A model generated the notes under the pieces. That model ran no database searches, was not told the DNA's origin, and saw only the letters and a program-made list of their open reading frames with translations. Made by a program: the position numbers and the translations under genes. Positions 36,611 to 49,919 of a stretch of DNA of 64,000 nt are shown in pieces. The stretch is from Thereva unica (lineage: Eukaryota; Arthropoda; Insecta; Diptera; Therevidae): assembly GCA_949987705.1 (NCBI GenBank), contig OX465281.1:1466001-1530000 (forward strand), read 5' to 3'. Numbering within the stretch: position 1 is the first letter of the stretch; each line of letters opens with the position of its first letter.

Positions 36611-39600
36611 ATGTATGGTTTCGATGGTGATTATCGTCGTCGTCCGATCCAAAATTTTGGTGGTGCTTCGCAGACAAGTGACCGTGAAACAATCATCAAA
36701 AAGGCCCAACAGGAACGGCAAAAACGTAATGAATTACGTCGGCAGAATAATGGAGCAACTGTTTTACAATCTTATACCAGAAGTTTTATATATAGACAAC
36801 GTAAAAAGGAAATCGAAAGGGAGAATTTTGATAAATTTTTTAAGAGGAACAAAGAAAATTTAGGCATAGGTGAAAATTTAAGTTACCTATTGAAAAGAGT
36901 TCTTTTCTTCTATTACAAGAACAATCCCCAGGATTGCGTTAGATTGGTAAATCGAGATTAATGCTTAATCATCAACAATAAATACATGTATTGTTTTTTT
37001 TTCCAGATTGAAATCTGTCAATTTTTAATTAAGAACCCTGAACAAATTTTGCAGAATGCAATTAGTGAACCTCTTTGGCTACATCGGATTAAAAAGTTGA
37101 TAATATTATGTTTAGAGCAGCTAACAGTACCAAATGCCGCGCAAGCGATTCCAATGCGTACATTAGAAACGTTTTCTTCGGAGGCGTATATTAAGAAATA
37201 TATAAAAGAATCTACACAAATCCAGGCGTACCTTGAGAAGGTCTTCAAGTTTTTAATAGATCGTGAATATTTCCGACGTATACGACAGATTCTGGAAGAT
37301 AAATGCCCTCCTCTGGACGGGGTAACCACTCACCCACCAAATCAAATATCGGATGCTCTTTACAAAATGACGATACGACCCTTAATTCTAACGAAAAGGG
37401 GCTTTGCTTACGGGAAACAAGTGTGCCGGTCTTTTGCCCTTTTTATATTATGTCCAAGATTTTCGGATCCTGTTCGATTATTTTTACTTCCGTGCATCGC
37501 GGCCAACGAGGATTGTCCATTTGCCGTTCTAATTGAATCAATTAGCTGCCAGCTGAATTGTGAAGAAGTTATGTGCATTGACGGCGAGGATCAAATGCTT
37601 ACGTCTGTACCTTTAACAACATACTTGTTAAACTCATTACTTATTTTGGATAAGAATCACTTCAGTGAGTAGAATGAGCGCCGAATGAACGCCAATTTTA
37701 ATGATATCATTTCTGTCTCTCTAGGTGATTTTCAAAATAAATGTTTGCTTCATGGATATATAAAAATAATATCAGAAATATTGCCTAATATACTGACCCT
37801 TCCTAACCCAGCGAAATCTTTTAGAAGCGATGACGATATCGAATCTAGCGATTCTGATACTGAATCGAAACATACGAGCTCTTTCGTCGATATGATTGAA
37901 CGAGAAAGTCTACTAGAAATTGTGGAATATTTAAACGATTCGCAGCGAGTCCACATTATTGTCGATAATATTGACAATGTCTTGGAAAACGCGGATATCT
38001 TATACTCATTATGCCGAATTTGTCACAATCTCATGATATATAATAAAACTGCTATCTACGACTACAAGTAAGGACAGATTTGTTTGACTGATTAAAATAA
38101 ATGCATTTGTTTTGTAGATTGCTTTACTCTCTGGCGTTTATGCCGAAGTTTATCCGCGCTGTTTGGTATACTCTTACTTCGCAGTCCAGTCAACTTGGAT
38201 TTTCATCGCCATTAAACCTAATATCGATGGGTGTTGTTCGTAAGTATAAACTACACGTAGTTATGTATAAATACAAGTAAATAAGGAATTTTAACGGTAG
38301 AATAGATATCCAGTTTAAATTAGAGAAATTTCTTCTCGCAAAAACTTCAATAGATACCATAACGAGTGATTAGAAATCCAGATAAAAAAAGACTAATTAT
38401 GGCAATAATATAAATTTGAACTCAAGCAATGTTCTGAGCTTCGAACTATTAGCAAACCCATTTTTCATTATTTACCTTATCTCTTGAGTGTTAATGAAAT
38501 ATAATTTTTATATAAAACTTTTCGCAGCCAAAGTTGATATTGACATCAATCGGACAATACCTTTCCTTGCAACGTTTTGTGCTTTATTTGGTCGGCTGGT
38601 TCCTACTTTACACGATGGCGAATTTTGTCACGAAAACGAGGTTCAAGAGGAGAGTAGCAATAATGCAGGCAATCTAATGCCATTCAATATAAATGAAATC
38701 GTTCAGCTAAGTAAGACATTAAAGCAAATCTCAATGGGCTTAGTTGAGCTGGCATTCCCCGAGACAAGATCAAGCTTAAACGAGCACTACAGATCTGTTC
38801 TGGGAAGAAGTGACTCAGAAGATGAAAAGATAAAGCAAACTAAACAAGTCTGGGCCAATCTCCTAAAAGTAGTCGTGTCTGTACTGAATCAAATTTACAC
38901 CAGAGATTTGAGAAGAGGCTTCTGTCCAGAAGGTCATTGGACTATAAAAACATTGAATTTGCCATTGGATCGACCTAGTGATTTACCATTAACGCGAAGC
39001 AGCAGAAGAGGCATTCGACCTTTCCAGCCAATTCGAGATTTTACAAGAGAAGATTTTGAAAATGGCCCACCGATGTCAACCAAACAAATTAGATCAATAA
39101 CAATCCTCAGAGAGATTCCGTTTGTAGTTCCTTTCAGTACCAGAGTTGGTATTCTCCAAGGATTAGTAGCTGCAGATAAAATCCGAGTTCAGGGTGATCT
39201 GCAAGGCTTCTTACAAGGTCCATCGATTGAGATTGTTGTTCGGCGCTCTCATCTATACGAAGACGCCTATGATAAATTAAGGCCAGAGAATGGTAAGATG
39301 TTCAAATTGATAGATCATAAATATAGTTTTCACTATTTGCCAGAACCTGACCTACGACATAAATTCCGTGTGCAGTTTATAAGCGGCTTGGGCTTAGAAG
39401 AGGCAGGCATTGACGGTGGCGGAGTTTTTCGAGAGTTTCTTTCGGAATTAATAAAAACCGCATTCGATCCGAACCGAGGATTTTTTATGTAATGTTTGTT
39501 CTTAAATTTCGCTGTTAATTTATTTACTTCCAATCTTGCTTTATACAGGGTAACCACAGATAATAAACTGTATCCAAATCCGAGCGTAGCAGATCTAATA

Positions 39601-40479
39601 CAAGACTTCGAAAAGCATTACTACTTTATGGGACGAATCTTAGGAAAAGCTATTTATGAGAATCTTCTAGTTGAATTGCCGCTTGCCGAATTTTTCCTTT
39701 CCAAATTGGCTGGGAAATATTCTGACGTCGATGTCCATCAATTAGCGTCACTTGATCCAGAATTATATAGGAATCTTTTATCATTGAAGGCATATGAAGG
39801 GGATGTTAGTGAATTAGGATTAGATTTTACAGTTGTTAGTAACGATTTAGGAAAAACCAAAGTTCGAGAGCTTAAACCAAATGGACAGGCGATTCCCGTA
39901 ACCTCATCAAATCGTATTGAATACATTCAGTTAATGGCTGACTACAAGCTCAATAAACAAATTCGCCAGCATTGTGTGGCATTTAGAAAGGGATTGTCTA
40001 ATGTGTTGCCGGTTGAATGGCTTTATATGTTTAGTAATAAAGAGCTTCAAATTCTTATGTCTGGAGCAGAAATTCCAATAGATTTAGAAGATATGAAGAA
40101 ACATTGCAAATATGGTGGAGAATACAGTCCAACACATCCGACTATACAATGCTTCTGGAAAGTTTTAGCAGAATTTACAGATATCCAAAAGAGACAGCTT
40201 TTGAAATTTGTAACTAGTTGCTCAAGACCACCGCTTTTAGGTTTTAAGGTTTGTTTAATAAGATGAATTTTACTGTTTGGTGTAATGTGATCAATACAAT
40301 TTGTTTTGCAGGATTTAGATCCACCTTTTTCCATACAAAATGCTGGAGACGAGGAGCGGCTGCCCACAGCCAGTACGTGTACGAATCTTTTGAAACTACC
40401 ATCATTTAAAACGGTTGAATTAATGCGTGAGAAGTTGTTGTATGCTATTCAGGCTGGTGCTGGCTTTGACTTGAGCTAA
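36611..40479 (+). CDS. Ube3c: UBE3C-type HECT E3 ubiquitin ligase, complete
   Basis: Seven exons (36611-36946, 37007-37664, 37725-38067, 38118-38239, 38528-39488, 39549-40248, 40312-40479) add up to 1095 codons plus stop, all in phase. An IQ-type motif ([17 protein letters not shown]) lies near residues 48-65, a feature of UBE3C/Hul5 and UBE3B. The C-terminal third is a HECT domain with [33 protein letters not shown] and a final [13 protein letters not shown] whose cysteine (about residue 1063) is the ubiquitin-thioester site. Length agrees with UBE3C (about 1080). The family associates with the 26S proteasome and extends ubiquitin chains on stalled substrates. All catalytic residues are present. 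I chose UBE3C over UBE3B from overall length and the N-terminal [12 protein letters not shown] start. Confidence 0.93.
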
Positions 40480-41405
40480 AGTAGAGTGTGACTGGTCATT
40501 GTTATGATGACTTTATCTTAATTCTGAGTATGAAGTTTAAAAAACAAACGTTTTGTACCAATTATTGTATATTTTTTAATTAATTTCTAATTCACCCTTT
40601 GCATACGATGGAGTTTTAAGTTGTACAATATCATAAAAAGTATTTAAATTAGAGGGTATATTGTGTTTTATTTTTTAAACTTAAGTGCTTATAACTTTTC
40701 TTGTACAGGTTGGAGGCAGCAAGCCCCTCTTTACATAGACAACACTGGCTATTTCTTCATAGCGGGAGAAAGGCCCAGCGCGGTCGTCAAGCTAAGAGAA
40801 TCATTCAAATCGATAAAGCTAAAGCGGGAAAACTTTAAAATTTCAACAGATGAAACTAAAGAAAAGAACGGAGCTCCTGACGGGCCACTGACCGCTTAAT
40901 TATTATTCAAGCAGAATAGGGCTGCAGTTGGGGTTCTTCGGAGCAGCTCCCGAAACAATGAAGTCCTTCCTGATTGATTGGTGTCTCTACAGCGAGATTT
41001 AGTCTACTCCTTCGCAGCTTCTTCCCTGATTCCAAGCGGTTTTGGGATATGTATCCTAAATCAATTTTAGGCTATATCGGAACTCTTAACCTGGAAGGTT
41101 TTAATGATGAGATTAGCACGTAAAAAAACTCGTTAAAATTTCTGAATATTAAAATGAACATTTTTAAAACCTTCACTTGACTTTGGCCACCCTGTATTTA
41201 TCGTAATGGCTGCTAATGCTGTAGCTGAGGTATTTTCTTGCGTCAGTCATATGGAGAATTGATAATTGTTATATTTGTCGGGATATTTTGCTATTTATTG
41301 CAAATTTGAATTTATTTTCCAGAAAAATGTTATTAGTAGTGATATTTGAAAGGATTCCCTATAATAAATATTAAAATCATTCATTTACACTGCGTCTCGC
41401 CGGCT
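40480..41405. other. UBE3C 3' flank
   Basis: AT-rich 3' flank without a clear canonical AATAAA near the stop. A plus-strand open frame at 40663-40899 starts after a tract resembling an acceptor (cttgtacag), but I recognise no domain in it and do not call a gene. Confidence 0.4.
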
Positions 41406-41477
41406 GGTTCCATGGTGTAATGGTTAGCACTCTGGACTTTGAATCCAGCGATCCGAGTTCAAATCTCGGTGGAACCT
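41406..41477 (+). tRNA. tRNA-Gln (anticodon TTG)
   Basis: A complete 72-nt cloverleaf: acceptor stem GGTTCCA/TGGAACC with discriminator T, D arm with A box, anticodon arm CTGGA-CTTTGAA-TCCAG giving anticodon TTG, and T arm with TTCAAAT loop. No intron. A run of nine T follows at 41492-41500 as the Pol III stop. Everything agrees with a functional nuclear glutamine tRNA. Confidence 0.97.
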
Positions 41478-41491
41478 TCGGTCAGTTCGGA

Positions 41492-41500
41492 TTTTTTTTT
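41492..41500 (+). terminator. Pol III T-run terminator of tRNA-Gln
   Basis: Nine consecutive T, 15 nt past the mature 3' end of the tRNA. Confidence 0.85.
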
Positions 41501-44000
41501 CGCTTGGCAATAAAATTTTACCTAGTCGGCTTTTATTTTATAATTAAAGGTATATTCGCATATTACAGGGCCATGAACCACAATAAAGTAACGCGAAATG
41601 CACTGCGATACAGAATAGAAGACCGTTACCAGCACGTGACTTCGAAACAATAGAACGCTATAGTTATAATTGGCATGCTTAAGCTGTTACCGAACAGCCG
41701 AATCTAGCTTCACATCGGTGTGGCGTTAGGGAACTTTTCAATGTTTCGACCTCGAGTTTGGAGATATATTTTAAACCTTCCATTTTTCCCTCACTCTACG
41801 AGCACTTCACGAGGCCAGGTGTTTGATGTGAAGGTTGGAAGAAAGTAAGTGTAGGAGCATGCCAAGGGCGTTCTTGAGCCCCTATTATTGCCGTACGTGA
41901 GAATCAGACCTACCAAGGTTGCGTTCATCTACAGTTTCTTTTTGACTGAGACCCTAACCCTTGCCGGTGGTCTTTCTACAGGCCCACTGACCAGCTGCCA
42001 ATTTCATTCAGGCATCCTTGGACCATTTTACTAATCAGGGTTTGTGACATCCTTGACACCATTATCAATAGGTCTATCTAGCTTTTGTAGTGTGCTATTT
42101 ACCGTTACTAACCACTCTAATACTGCTCTTCTTTGCTGTGTTCTTTTTATGGCGTTTTTGACTACCATCTTAGTACTCAAATCCGCTTGGATCTCGGACT
42201 CAACATCACTGGCAGCCATTAAGGCCTGTTTTTACGTTTAAAGCTACGAAAACTTCTCGAAACTATCCAAGGAAGGAAACTACGAACTGCGTTATCGACA
42301 CTGTTAATTTTAAATGTTTCCGGCAACATGCAACAGTGTGTATTTTTACGTATCTCCTAGAAATATGCTAAATACAAATTTTTACTTCATGCATTCGAGG
42401 AGAAACCAAGTGCATTCAGCAGTTTTATGCTTGAAAGTGAAAGACGAGAGAGCGGAGCAGAAAAGCTCGATTTCCCCAAATAAATTTGTTAAGTTCTTGG
42501 GGAAGTTCAATTTCCACGCCGTCTGGTCGCCTTATCATCATCACAAAGCTGCGACTCCGAGTTTATAGAGCTGTGTTTACCAACAGGTGTGTTGATGTAT
42601 GGGTATGTTTTCCTCTCACAGATGTACACATCCACATCTGGCTACATACATACGATTCAGTAATTCTTCGAATTTCAAGTATTTTCCCAATAATAAAAGA
42701 AGCCACGACACTTATTGCTAAAAAACAAAATGCAGCTCCACCATGTTGGTTGGGCTAAAGTGTACCGTCGATTATATTCGGCTGTTAATATTTGGCGGCA
42801 GCCGTGCATACATTATTTTTTTGCGAACTTTTTTATGCATGCACGCGCGCATTGAGAGTGTGTGGTTACGTTGTTACGTATAAAAATGTACAGCAAAAAG
42901 CTTGCAAAATAAGATGGCAGCAAAGCAGGCATTCATATTGTTGCGATTCGCGAAAGCATAAAGTGTGCCCTCTATGGACGGCTGAGAGCGTTTTAATTCT
43001 GACAGAGTAGAAAAGATTTTCAAGAATTTTGAATAATTAGACAATGTCCACATTGTTACAGTGCATTGCCAGAAAGTGAAATCGGGTAATAATATCCAGT
43101 GAAATCGCTGCAAGTACTGACATTGTGAGGATAGTGGGAAAATGGTACATATTTGCTTATGAACCCTTCGAGTGGTTGTTTTCGGTTGCGACGATTTGTT
43201 TGAGTTTCAATTCAGCTGCTAACCTGAACCTGAATAAGGCTGGAGCTCAACCCGTGTAGATTGTGCTCTGGGAGATTTTTTGGAGACCTAACTTCGCTCC
43301 CTCGGTTGGACTTTTTAGTACTTCTTCGGACAGAAACTGCGATGTCCGTGCACAAAGTAAAAGCAACGCACATCGGTTGATCTACAAAAAAAACATTGTC
43401 AGTCGGGAATTGCTCGCAATTAAGCCTAAAAATCAAAGAACCGGTATTTTGTGAAGTGTCATTAGATAAAATGTTTATGTTTTCACTCAGAAACTAAATA
43501 ATCCCGAAAATTTCGCGGCCCTTTCCTAGTCCCAAGCTCATGTTTATAGCTGGCCCCAGAATTTACATACGGAGCTTTTTGGTGTTGTAATAACTTCACC
43601 TCACCTCCCCCTGATTAAACTTACCTACCTTACCATCGTCATCCAGAATTTCCTCCCTGCTCCGTCACTGCACCGCCCCGTGACTCCACTTGGTGTATTT
43701 GATCCAATTCATGTGATATTGGCAGTGTGTATACGTATTAGCGATAGTAAATCGGGTCCTCGCACACCACCAGCGCCTACACGCATACACGCGCGGGCGT
43801 CCACAATCTGTATGCTGTTTCGTTGATGAAAACTTTTGCGTAGTTACTGAAAAGAATTTCGATGAAAAGATAAAAATAATGCAAGTTCTTTTATTTGAGG
43901 GAAATGCATATTGACGAAATATTATTACTGAAGTTACTTAATTGCTGCGGCACTGCAACGATTTCCGGTCAATGCGCTGAATTAAACTGATAAAGGCTTG
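41501..44000. other. Stretch without a supported gene
   Basis: Moderately AT-rich with scattered CpG-richer blocks near 43.6-43.8 kb. Short frames have no recognisable motifs. The right part may be the promoter and leader of the inferred exon ending at 44117. Confidence 0.35.
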
Positions 44001-44117
44001 CAGTGAAGTGAAATGTGAAAAATCTGCCGTTTTTCGTGCAGCTCCTTTGATTCATTTTTCTTATTTTTTTGTTTCGGCGGTTTATTGCCTTGAAGACTTA
44101 AATAATCAAGAAAACAG
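44001..44117 (+). other. Possible noncoding first exon (3' border at 44117)
   Basis: A strong donor (AAACAG|GTAAGT) at 44117/44118 ends a stretch with no start codon followed by a long frame. It could be a 5' UTR exon spliced to the acceptor at 52017, which would supply the leader for the ATG at 52054. The left border is not defined by the sequence; the link is inference. Confidence 0.25.
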
Positions 44118-44879
44118 GTAAGTCAACTTTCTACTGTGTTATTTTTGGCAGGAGTCAATTTTATGCTGCACTTTTTAGCTGCTGACGTTTTTAAATTTTT
44201 TTAAGTGCATACATATATTTATTAAGGGCCCTAACGAAATTCTGTACCATATATCAGCTTCTTTAAAATAATATATATGCATATTTATAAATATTTGATC
44301 ATTGGTATTTTTTTAGCTTTTGCATTTTTAACCTTCTCCCTTTCGACAAGCTGGGGCTATGTGTAGATAGATCGTCCTTCTCATTCATTATAATGCCTAC
44401 GCGGGCGTGTTTATTTTGAAAGGAAGTGGATGGAAAAGCCCTCAAAAGTGGAGAAAATACATATCTTGTTGCAATACATGTCTATAAAAACACAGGATTT
44501 ATATTGTGTGATTATAGATAGCGAGCATTCCGATTACTACGGCGTATACATTTGCCTTGTAGAACATGGATAACATGCCTCTGCCTTTTAGTAGAACTGT
44601 AACAAAGCTGCTGGGGAATAGCTGGAAGCTCGGCATTGCCAACGTTTTCATAATTTCGAAGGGTTTCAAGGACAGTTAAAGTGAGTTTAGTAAATATAAG
44701 GGCGGGCTGGGGTGGAGGACTCCTAAAAATTGGGGAAAATTATTAAATTCACTCGTATATCTACAATGATATCATTCATAATACTTTTCACTAGCAATAA
44801 TTGTGTGTTAGTCAAAGTAGAGATTTAGTTGTAAGAGTTGATCTTTATTGTTATCATTCAAAATAAATTTTCAGATATT

Positions 44880-45550
44880 TAAAATGAGTAAAAATGTTTG
44901 TAGCAACCCACAAAAAAATCGAGTTGAAAGTAGCAGAAGTAGCAGTTAAAACAACCATAGACACCTACAATATAGGAGCAATAGACGAGTTTTTATACCA
45001 AGGGATATCAAAATAAAATCGAAGCTACGTCGGACGATTTCAAAAAAGAAGAACACTGGCTAACAAATGCTACTTTGGTCTATGCAAACACCTGACGTCG
45101 AGAAATATATCAAGGAAAATTAAATAGAAATTGTACACAATACGAATAAGGTATAGTAATATAATGGTTCGGAAGTGTGGATGTTGAAGAACGTAGACGA
45201 AGCATTGGTAGGAAGATTCGAAAGGAGAATCCTGGGTTCAATATACAAGAGAATTTTGGGTGGCATTTTTAGGAAAAAGTACAGTCCAGAGTTGTAAAAT
45301 CCAACCATTGTCAAATTGATAAAAATAAACAGACTACGATGGATTGGTCATATCGAACGAGGTACGGAAAGTAACCCGGCAATAGTAGTGCTGTGGAAAG
45401 TACTGGTAGGAAATCGGAGAGCAGCACGCTATAAGAAGAGATATGTAGACAGAATCGAGGAAGACAGAGCTGAAAGTCGAGTCATGTTTCGTGACAAGTC
45501 GTTTAAGTTGATGAAAGTGTCGTTTCAGTCGAATTACGTATTTCAGTAAG
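44880..45550 (+). mobile_element. LINE C-terminal fragment
   Basis: Plus-strand frames contain a SEVWMLKNVDEALVGRFERR-like block followed, after a stop, by INRLRWIGHIERG and a basic tail. This RLRW-GHI-R arrangement is the conserved region after the reverse transcriptase in RTE-like insect LINEs. Stops and frameshifts mark it as dead. Confidence 0.6.
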
Positions 45551-45926
45551 GAGCTAGAGTGGAAATGTTAAATTGAGTTTAGGTCCCTGTACTGAACATC
45601 ATGATTCACTAAAATGTCACTTTCTTCAATTCAGCGATTTGCCGTTCGTAACGACTCGACTTTCAGTATAGGGGCCATAATAAAATTGTCCGTAAATTAT
45701 ATGGGCTGTCCAAATGCATGAGATAATGGTCGGCGGGCGAGGGTTTAAATTGCCTGAACCAAATTGTTATAAAAGCAGATAGTAAGCCTAGGGTTACGTA
45801 GTGCTTCCTTTTGTCGACCCACTGACTTCTGCGTTGTAACATTTTTGCACTGCGATGTGCGTTGTAACATTACTCTTTTCATCGTCAGACACAATTTGGA
45901 CCAATATCTTTATTTCGTGACAGTAA
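45551..45926. other. Short stretch without a gene
   Basis: No feature recognised between the LINE fragment and the MITE at 45.93 kb. Confidence 0.4.
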
Positions 45927-46513
45927 TGGGGCCCATCCACAGGCCAACTAGTTGTCCAAACTGAGTTGTGTTGTCACTGAATCGCATCGTGTGTGGGGCA
46001 GTTGGCAAACTGATTTGACAGTTGGGGTTTCAGTTGGGATAAATCAAAATCTTTTAATTTTATGGGGGCGGGCCTAGAGTTTGGGCAACTAGTTGCACTG
46101 TGTGTATTGCAGTTTGGCAAACTACTTGGATGAATTAAGCCTGAATTCGAAGAATATATTTTTTTTGCAGGTTTATTTTGCATTATTTTTAATTTAAATT
46201 ATGAAAGTTCACATAATATTAAATTATTTTCATAATTTATACTTTTATAATTTAATTTATATTTTAAAAAATATAAATATTTATATTAATAATTAAAAAA
46301 AATATATAATTAATCTAAAAAATCATCTTTCTCCAATTTCTATTATTATAAAACTTAGTCGCGGGTTTTCTACAATTTCATTTAACTTTCAAATTGCCTA
46401 TAAAATATCGAATTGACAGTTGAAATATCAACTCAGTTGAAGCGTTTGTGGCAAAACAACAACTTTTTACACAACTCAGTTTGGGCAACTAGTTGGCCCG
46501 TGGATGGGCCCCA
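45927..46513. mobile_element. PIF/Harbinger-like MITE, 587 bp, TAA target duplication
   Basis: The ends are long inverted repeats: TGGGGCCCATCCAC-GGCCAACTAGTTG-CCAAACTGAGTTGT on the left and its reverse complement on the right, about 42 bp with very few mismatches. TAA flanks the element on both sides (45924-45926 and 46514-46516). A 3-bp TWA duplication and G-rich ends fit PIF/Harbinger. The interior is extremely AT-rich, with a second copy of the TTGGGCAACTAGTTG word near 46.08 kb. No transposase. The ends have hardly diverged, so insertion looks recent. Confidence 0.8.
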
Positions 46514-46784
46514 TAAGGAAAAGCACACTCACTCTCTGCGCATGATAAGACACAGAAAGTTGGTAAAGATGGCATGAAGGTTTGAATTTATCCTTCTTCA
46601 TTCACTGCATTAACATTTACTATGCTTTCGGATGCATTGTTGACTTAATTGAACTCGTAAAGTAAAGAGTGCGGAATAGGCTCTTTTGCCCGTTGCATTC
46701 TTCTCTTTTTAGTGAGGTATAGGGCTTAAAAGTACCCTATTGTACTACACTCCTATATCTCATATTTATAGGCCAGACTACTTG

Positions 46785-46930
46785 AATAGGCTCAGCAGCC
46801 TCCCTAGTGGCTTGTCGCTTAGACTAGACTATTCGAGCTATCGTGGGGCATTCGCAGTTGTCGCCCTCAGCCCTTTCTATCCTCCATAAGTGGTAATTCA
46901 GGTCGAAAAGTTTCAGCTATTCTTTTCCAT
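46785..46930 (-). mobile_element. Short LINE-associated repeat fragment
   Basis: CTAGTGGCTTGTCGCTTAGACTA at 46802 repeats exactly at about 11314. The following CCTCCATAAGTGGTAATTCAGGTCG resembles the minus-strand LNYH block at 13.32 and 53.23 kb. Together this looks like a short piece of the same LINE family. Confidence 0.4.
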
Positions 46931-49900
46931 ATCATGATAAGCTTTTATACAAGTACAGGTGCCCACAGGAGGTAGTTTAAACGTGTATTCTATCTCCTTT
47001 TATTCATTGAAGGTGTTGGCACATATCATGTATCTCATTTTAGCACATTACGAACATAAGCATGACCCTAATAGCTCCCTTCGTTATTTATATTACTCTT
47101 ACAGATGTCTACATAAAAATCCTTACTTAGTTAAGTTCATTACTACAAAACAATTTCTTCTTCAATCTCCCAAGACATTTTATCAAAAAAGATAAGGCTA
47201 TATATTATTTTTCTGTTCAGCAAATCACTACGCTTTACAATATCGTTCGTACTCTTTATTGCCGTGAAGGTGTGTCATCAGAATTCTTTGTAAAAGTGCA
47301 GAAATCCCGCCTAACTTTTATATTTCATTACTTGACCCATTTTTTATATATATATATATTATAAACAAGATTCGCCCAAGTTCAAACAATAGCGTGCGGT
47401 TGAGCAATTATTTTTTTCCTTAAGATTTCGCGTTATTTACCCTATATCTCTGATTATGTAGAGGCATTTTAATGCAAACTAAAAGCGCATTTTGTTTAGT
47501 GAACATCTTTTGAACTATATTCTTTTTTTAAATTAATCCTTTTTTTAGTAATTTGTTCTGGTCATTTACAAAGTTAACTGCCAATAGCACTTGAGCCTTC
47601 CTTAAAGAGCTAACACCCGTAGCGGAAAACAATAATAAAATGCGACAAGCTGCATCGAAACTTTAAATCGCAATTTAAATAAAGCCGGCGAATAAACGCC
47701 ACCCGTTGTTATCACGCTATTCTTAGAGGGAAGCGAATCTAAAAATTTCCAAAGCAAGACTGTGACCGTCTAACAACAAAATAACACAGCAAACATCATA
47801 ATACATGAATCACACGAGTGTTGGATTTGTTTTCATCATCACTTTCGTTAAACCTCTCCTCTGGTGGCTATTGACATAACTACTTTCGTATATACGCACT
47901 GCAGTTCCTGTTGCCCTGATACTGTTGCACACTATACCAACCCGTGGATGCCGAGTCTGCAGCTAGCAAAATGGCACAAACCTATATATTTTGGCCCGCC
48001 TCCGAAGCGAAGAAGAAACTATTTTTCTTTTCTAGAAAAGTGAAAGATATCTTGACGGAAAAAAGCTTAGACGCACGCTTGACATTGAACTTGAGACGCC
48101 ATGATTGTATGAGGGTCAACATGTCGGCGATTGTCGGTTGCTCACTCCCCCTTATTTTGGTTTTTGGAAAACACACTGCGTTAGCTGCGGTTCTCATTTT
48201 CCAGCTAGCGCTGCCGGAGAACAAGGAGATTGTATTGGTCGTGAATAAGGGGAAACTAGATGTACATTTCAAATGCAAAGCTTGTGCTGACTATTGCTAA
48301 TGAAAGCTTATATTCACGTAAGCTTAGTTCGACGAACAACCGTTAAGGCTACGACAAATATTCTGTGATCGATTTAACTTCGACTACATCAGTTCAAACC
48401 TTTTTGTTAGTAAGTAAACTCGCACTTACATCTGTAAAATTTATTATTATTTATCCTTTCCGTTTTCTCGTTTAATTTGATTGATTTTTTCCCTTTTTAA
48501 AAATAACGACGTCATCAAGGACCGCACTGCCTTATTACGATACAGAAAGAACTTTACTGTATTGCCAACTGCTTACCGCCGCACCAGAATGGGGTAACTC
48601 AGTTTCAACATAGCTGAGAGACAACTTCCGCTGAATTGTTCTCCTTTGCGGATATATTTGAATCGTTACAGCTTTCTCCTAGGCCACATAGAATATAGAA
48701 GCTCACGTTGGGATCGACAAAGTCATGTTGTGATTTTTCGGGAGTTCCTTGGGGCGAATACTTGTTTACAATACATTTGCATGCTGGCAATATAGCGGCG
48801 GATGTGCCGCCGTGTTTATTTTTTTGTCGTCACCAATACTTTTATAAGAAATGCGTCGATTAGAGTCGGGAGGACTTTCGGTGTCGCTTTTAAGATGGTT
48901 TGCGCACTTAGAAAGCGAAATTCAGTCGAAGTAGGTGAGAAACTATTCCGGCCCGGTACCCTAGAAACGTGATGGCTCGGGTATACAGCAGTGTTCATGA
49001 CCACCATCTTCAACCAGTCGAACAAGTGAACAAGTCTTGATCTCCTCGGAAACGTTGACACTTCTGGTTTTCTTGCCATGCTTGTGGGCACTGCGTGGTG
49101 GTGTGGTTTAGTTTTCTTGGAGTAAATTTGAAATGGGGTTTGTCAATTTATTTAAAGGTGCCCCGTCTCTTCATAGACGGTCTTTATCTGCGAAGCGCCT
49201 TCTTGTTTGTATTATTAATTAAGAAATCTTAGGCCTGCAGCGGGATTATTTTAATTTTAATATTGTAACTTGAATGAGGGGTGAAATTGTTAATTTTTCT
49301 TTGCATTTACAAATTAATTCTGATGACATCAATCAGTGCTGATGAAGGAAAGATATTTCGTAAAATGTCATAGTAACAGCGGACGGAGGAATAACTCGTC
49401 AACGACCTGGCATACGAAAACAAGCTAAAGATATGATATTAAATCTGGATAGTAACATCATTGTATAGGGCAGGAGCCGTTAGAACACTTGTTAATATAA
49501 AGTGGTAACCGGTGCCGCCCAAGAGAACATATAATGGGAGTAGTCTTTTTAGTGGGAAATAAGTCCAAGCATTTGGTAATAGATTTTACAGCTATTGAGG
49601 TGCACTTATCTACAATGGAAGATAGATTTTTGTGACTATAGTTACACCCACTCACTGAGGAGGAAGACGAATTCTAGCAGTAGAATCAGTTTAGCTTATA
49701 TCCTAGACCGGCTAACACCCTTCTCCTCTCTCAGAAAAAGGGAGCTGCGTTATGCACACGTCCATTTAAAATCCATTCAGAGTTCTATAAGCGAGTATGC
49801 AAGTAGGAGCGGCAGTCCAGCGGCAGCGGCTCCAATATTTTTGCTTTGCATCACCAAAAGGTCTCGTGATCTCTATTTGTTTATAACAAGGCCAAGTCTT
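46931..49900. other. Long stretch without a supported gene
   Basis: AT-rich to mixed composition, with a short (TA)n run at about 47348. The plus-strand frame 47944-48300 (118 codons) overlaps an equally long antisense frame and has no recognised motif. I see no splice-linked exons, RNA genes or clear element ends. Confidence 0.35.
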
Positions 49901-49919
49901 CCTAGACTTGTCACATGAT

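Noticed and set aside
40663..40899. 78-codon plus-strand frame just after UBE3C, preceded by an acceptor-like tract
   Set aside because: UBE3C already ends with a proper HECT C-terminus, and the frame has no known motif or partner exon; probably chance or old repeat.
47944..48300. 118-codon plus-strand frame
   Set aside because: A 98-codon antisense frame overlaps it and neither has a domain or splice-linked neighbour.
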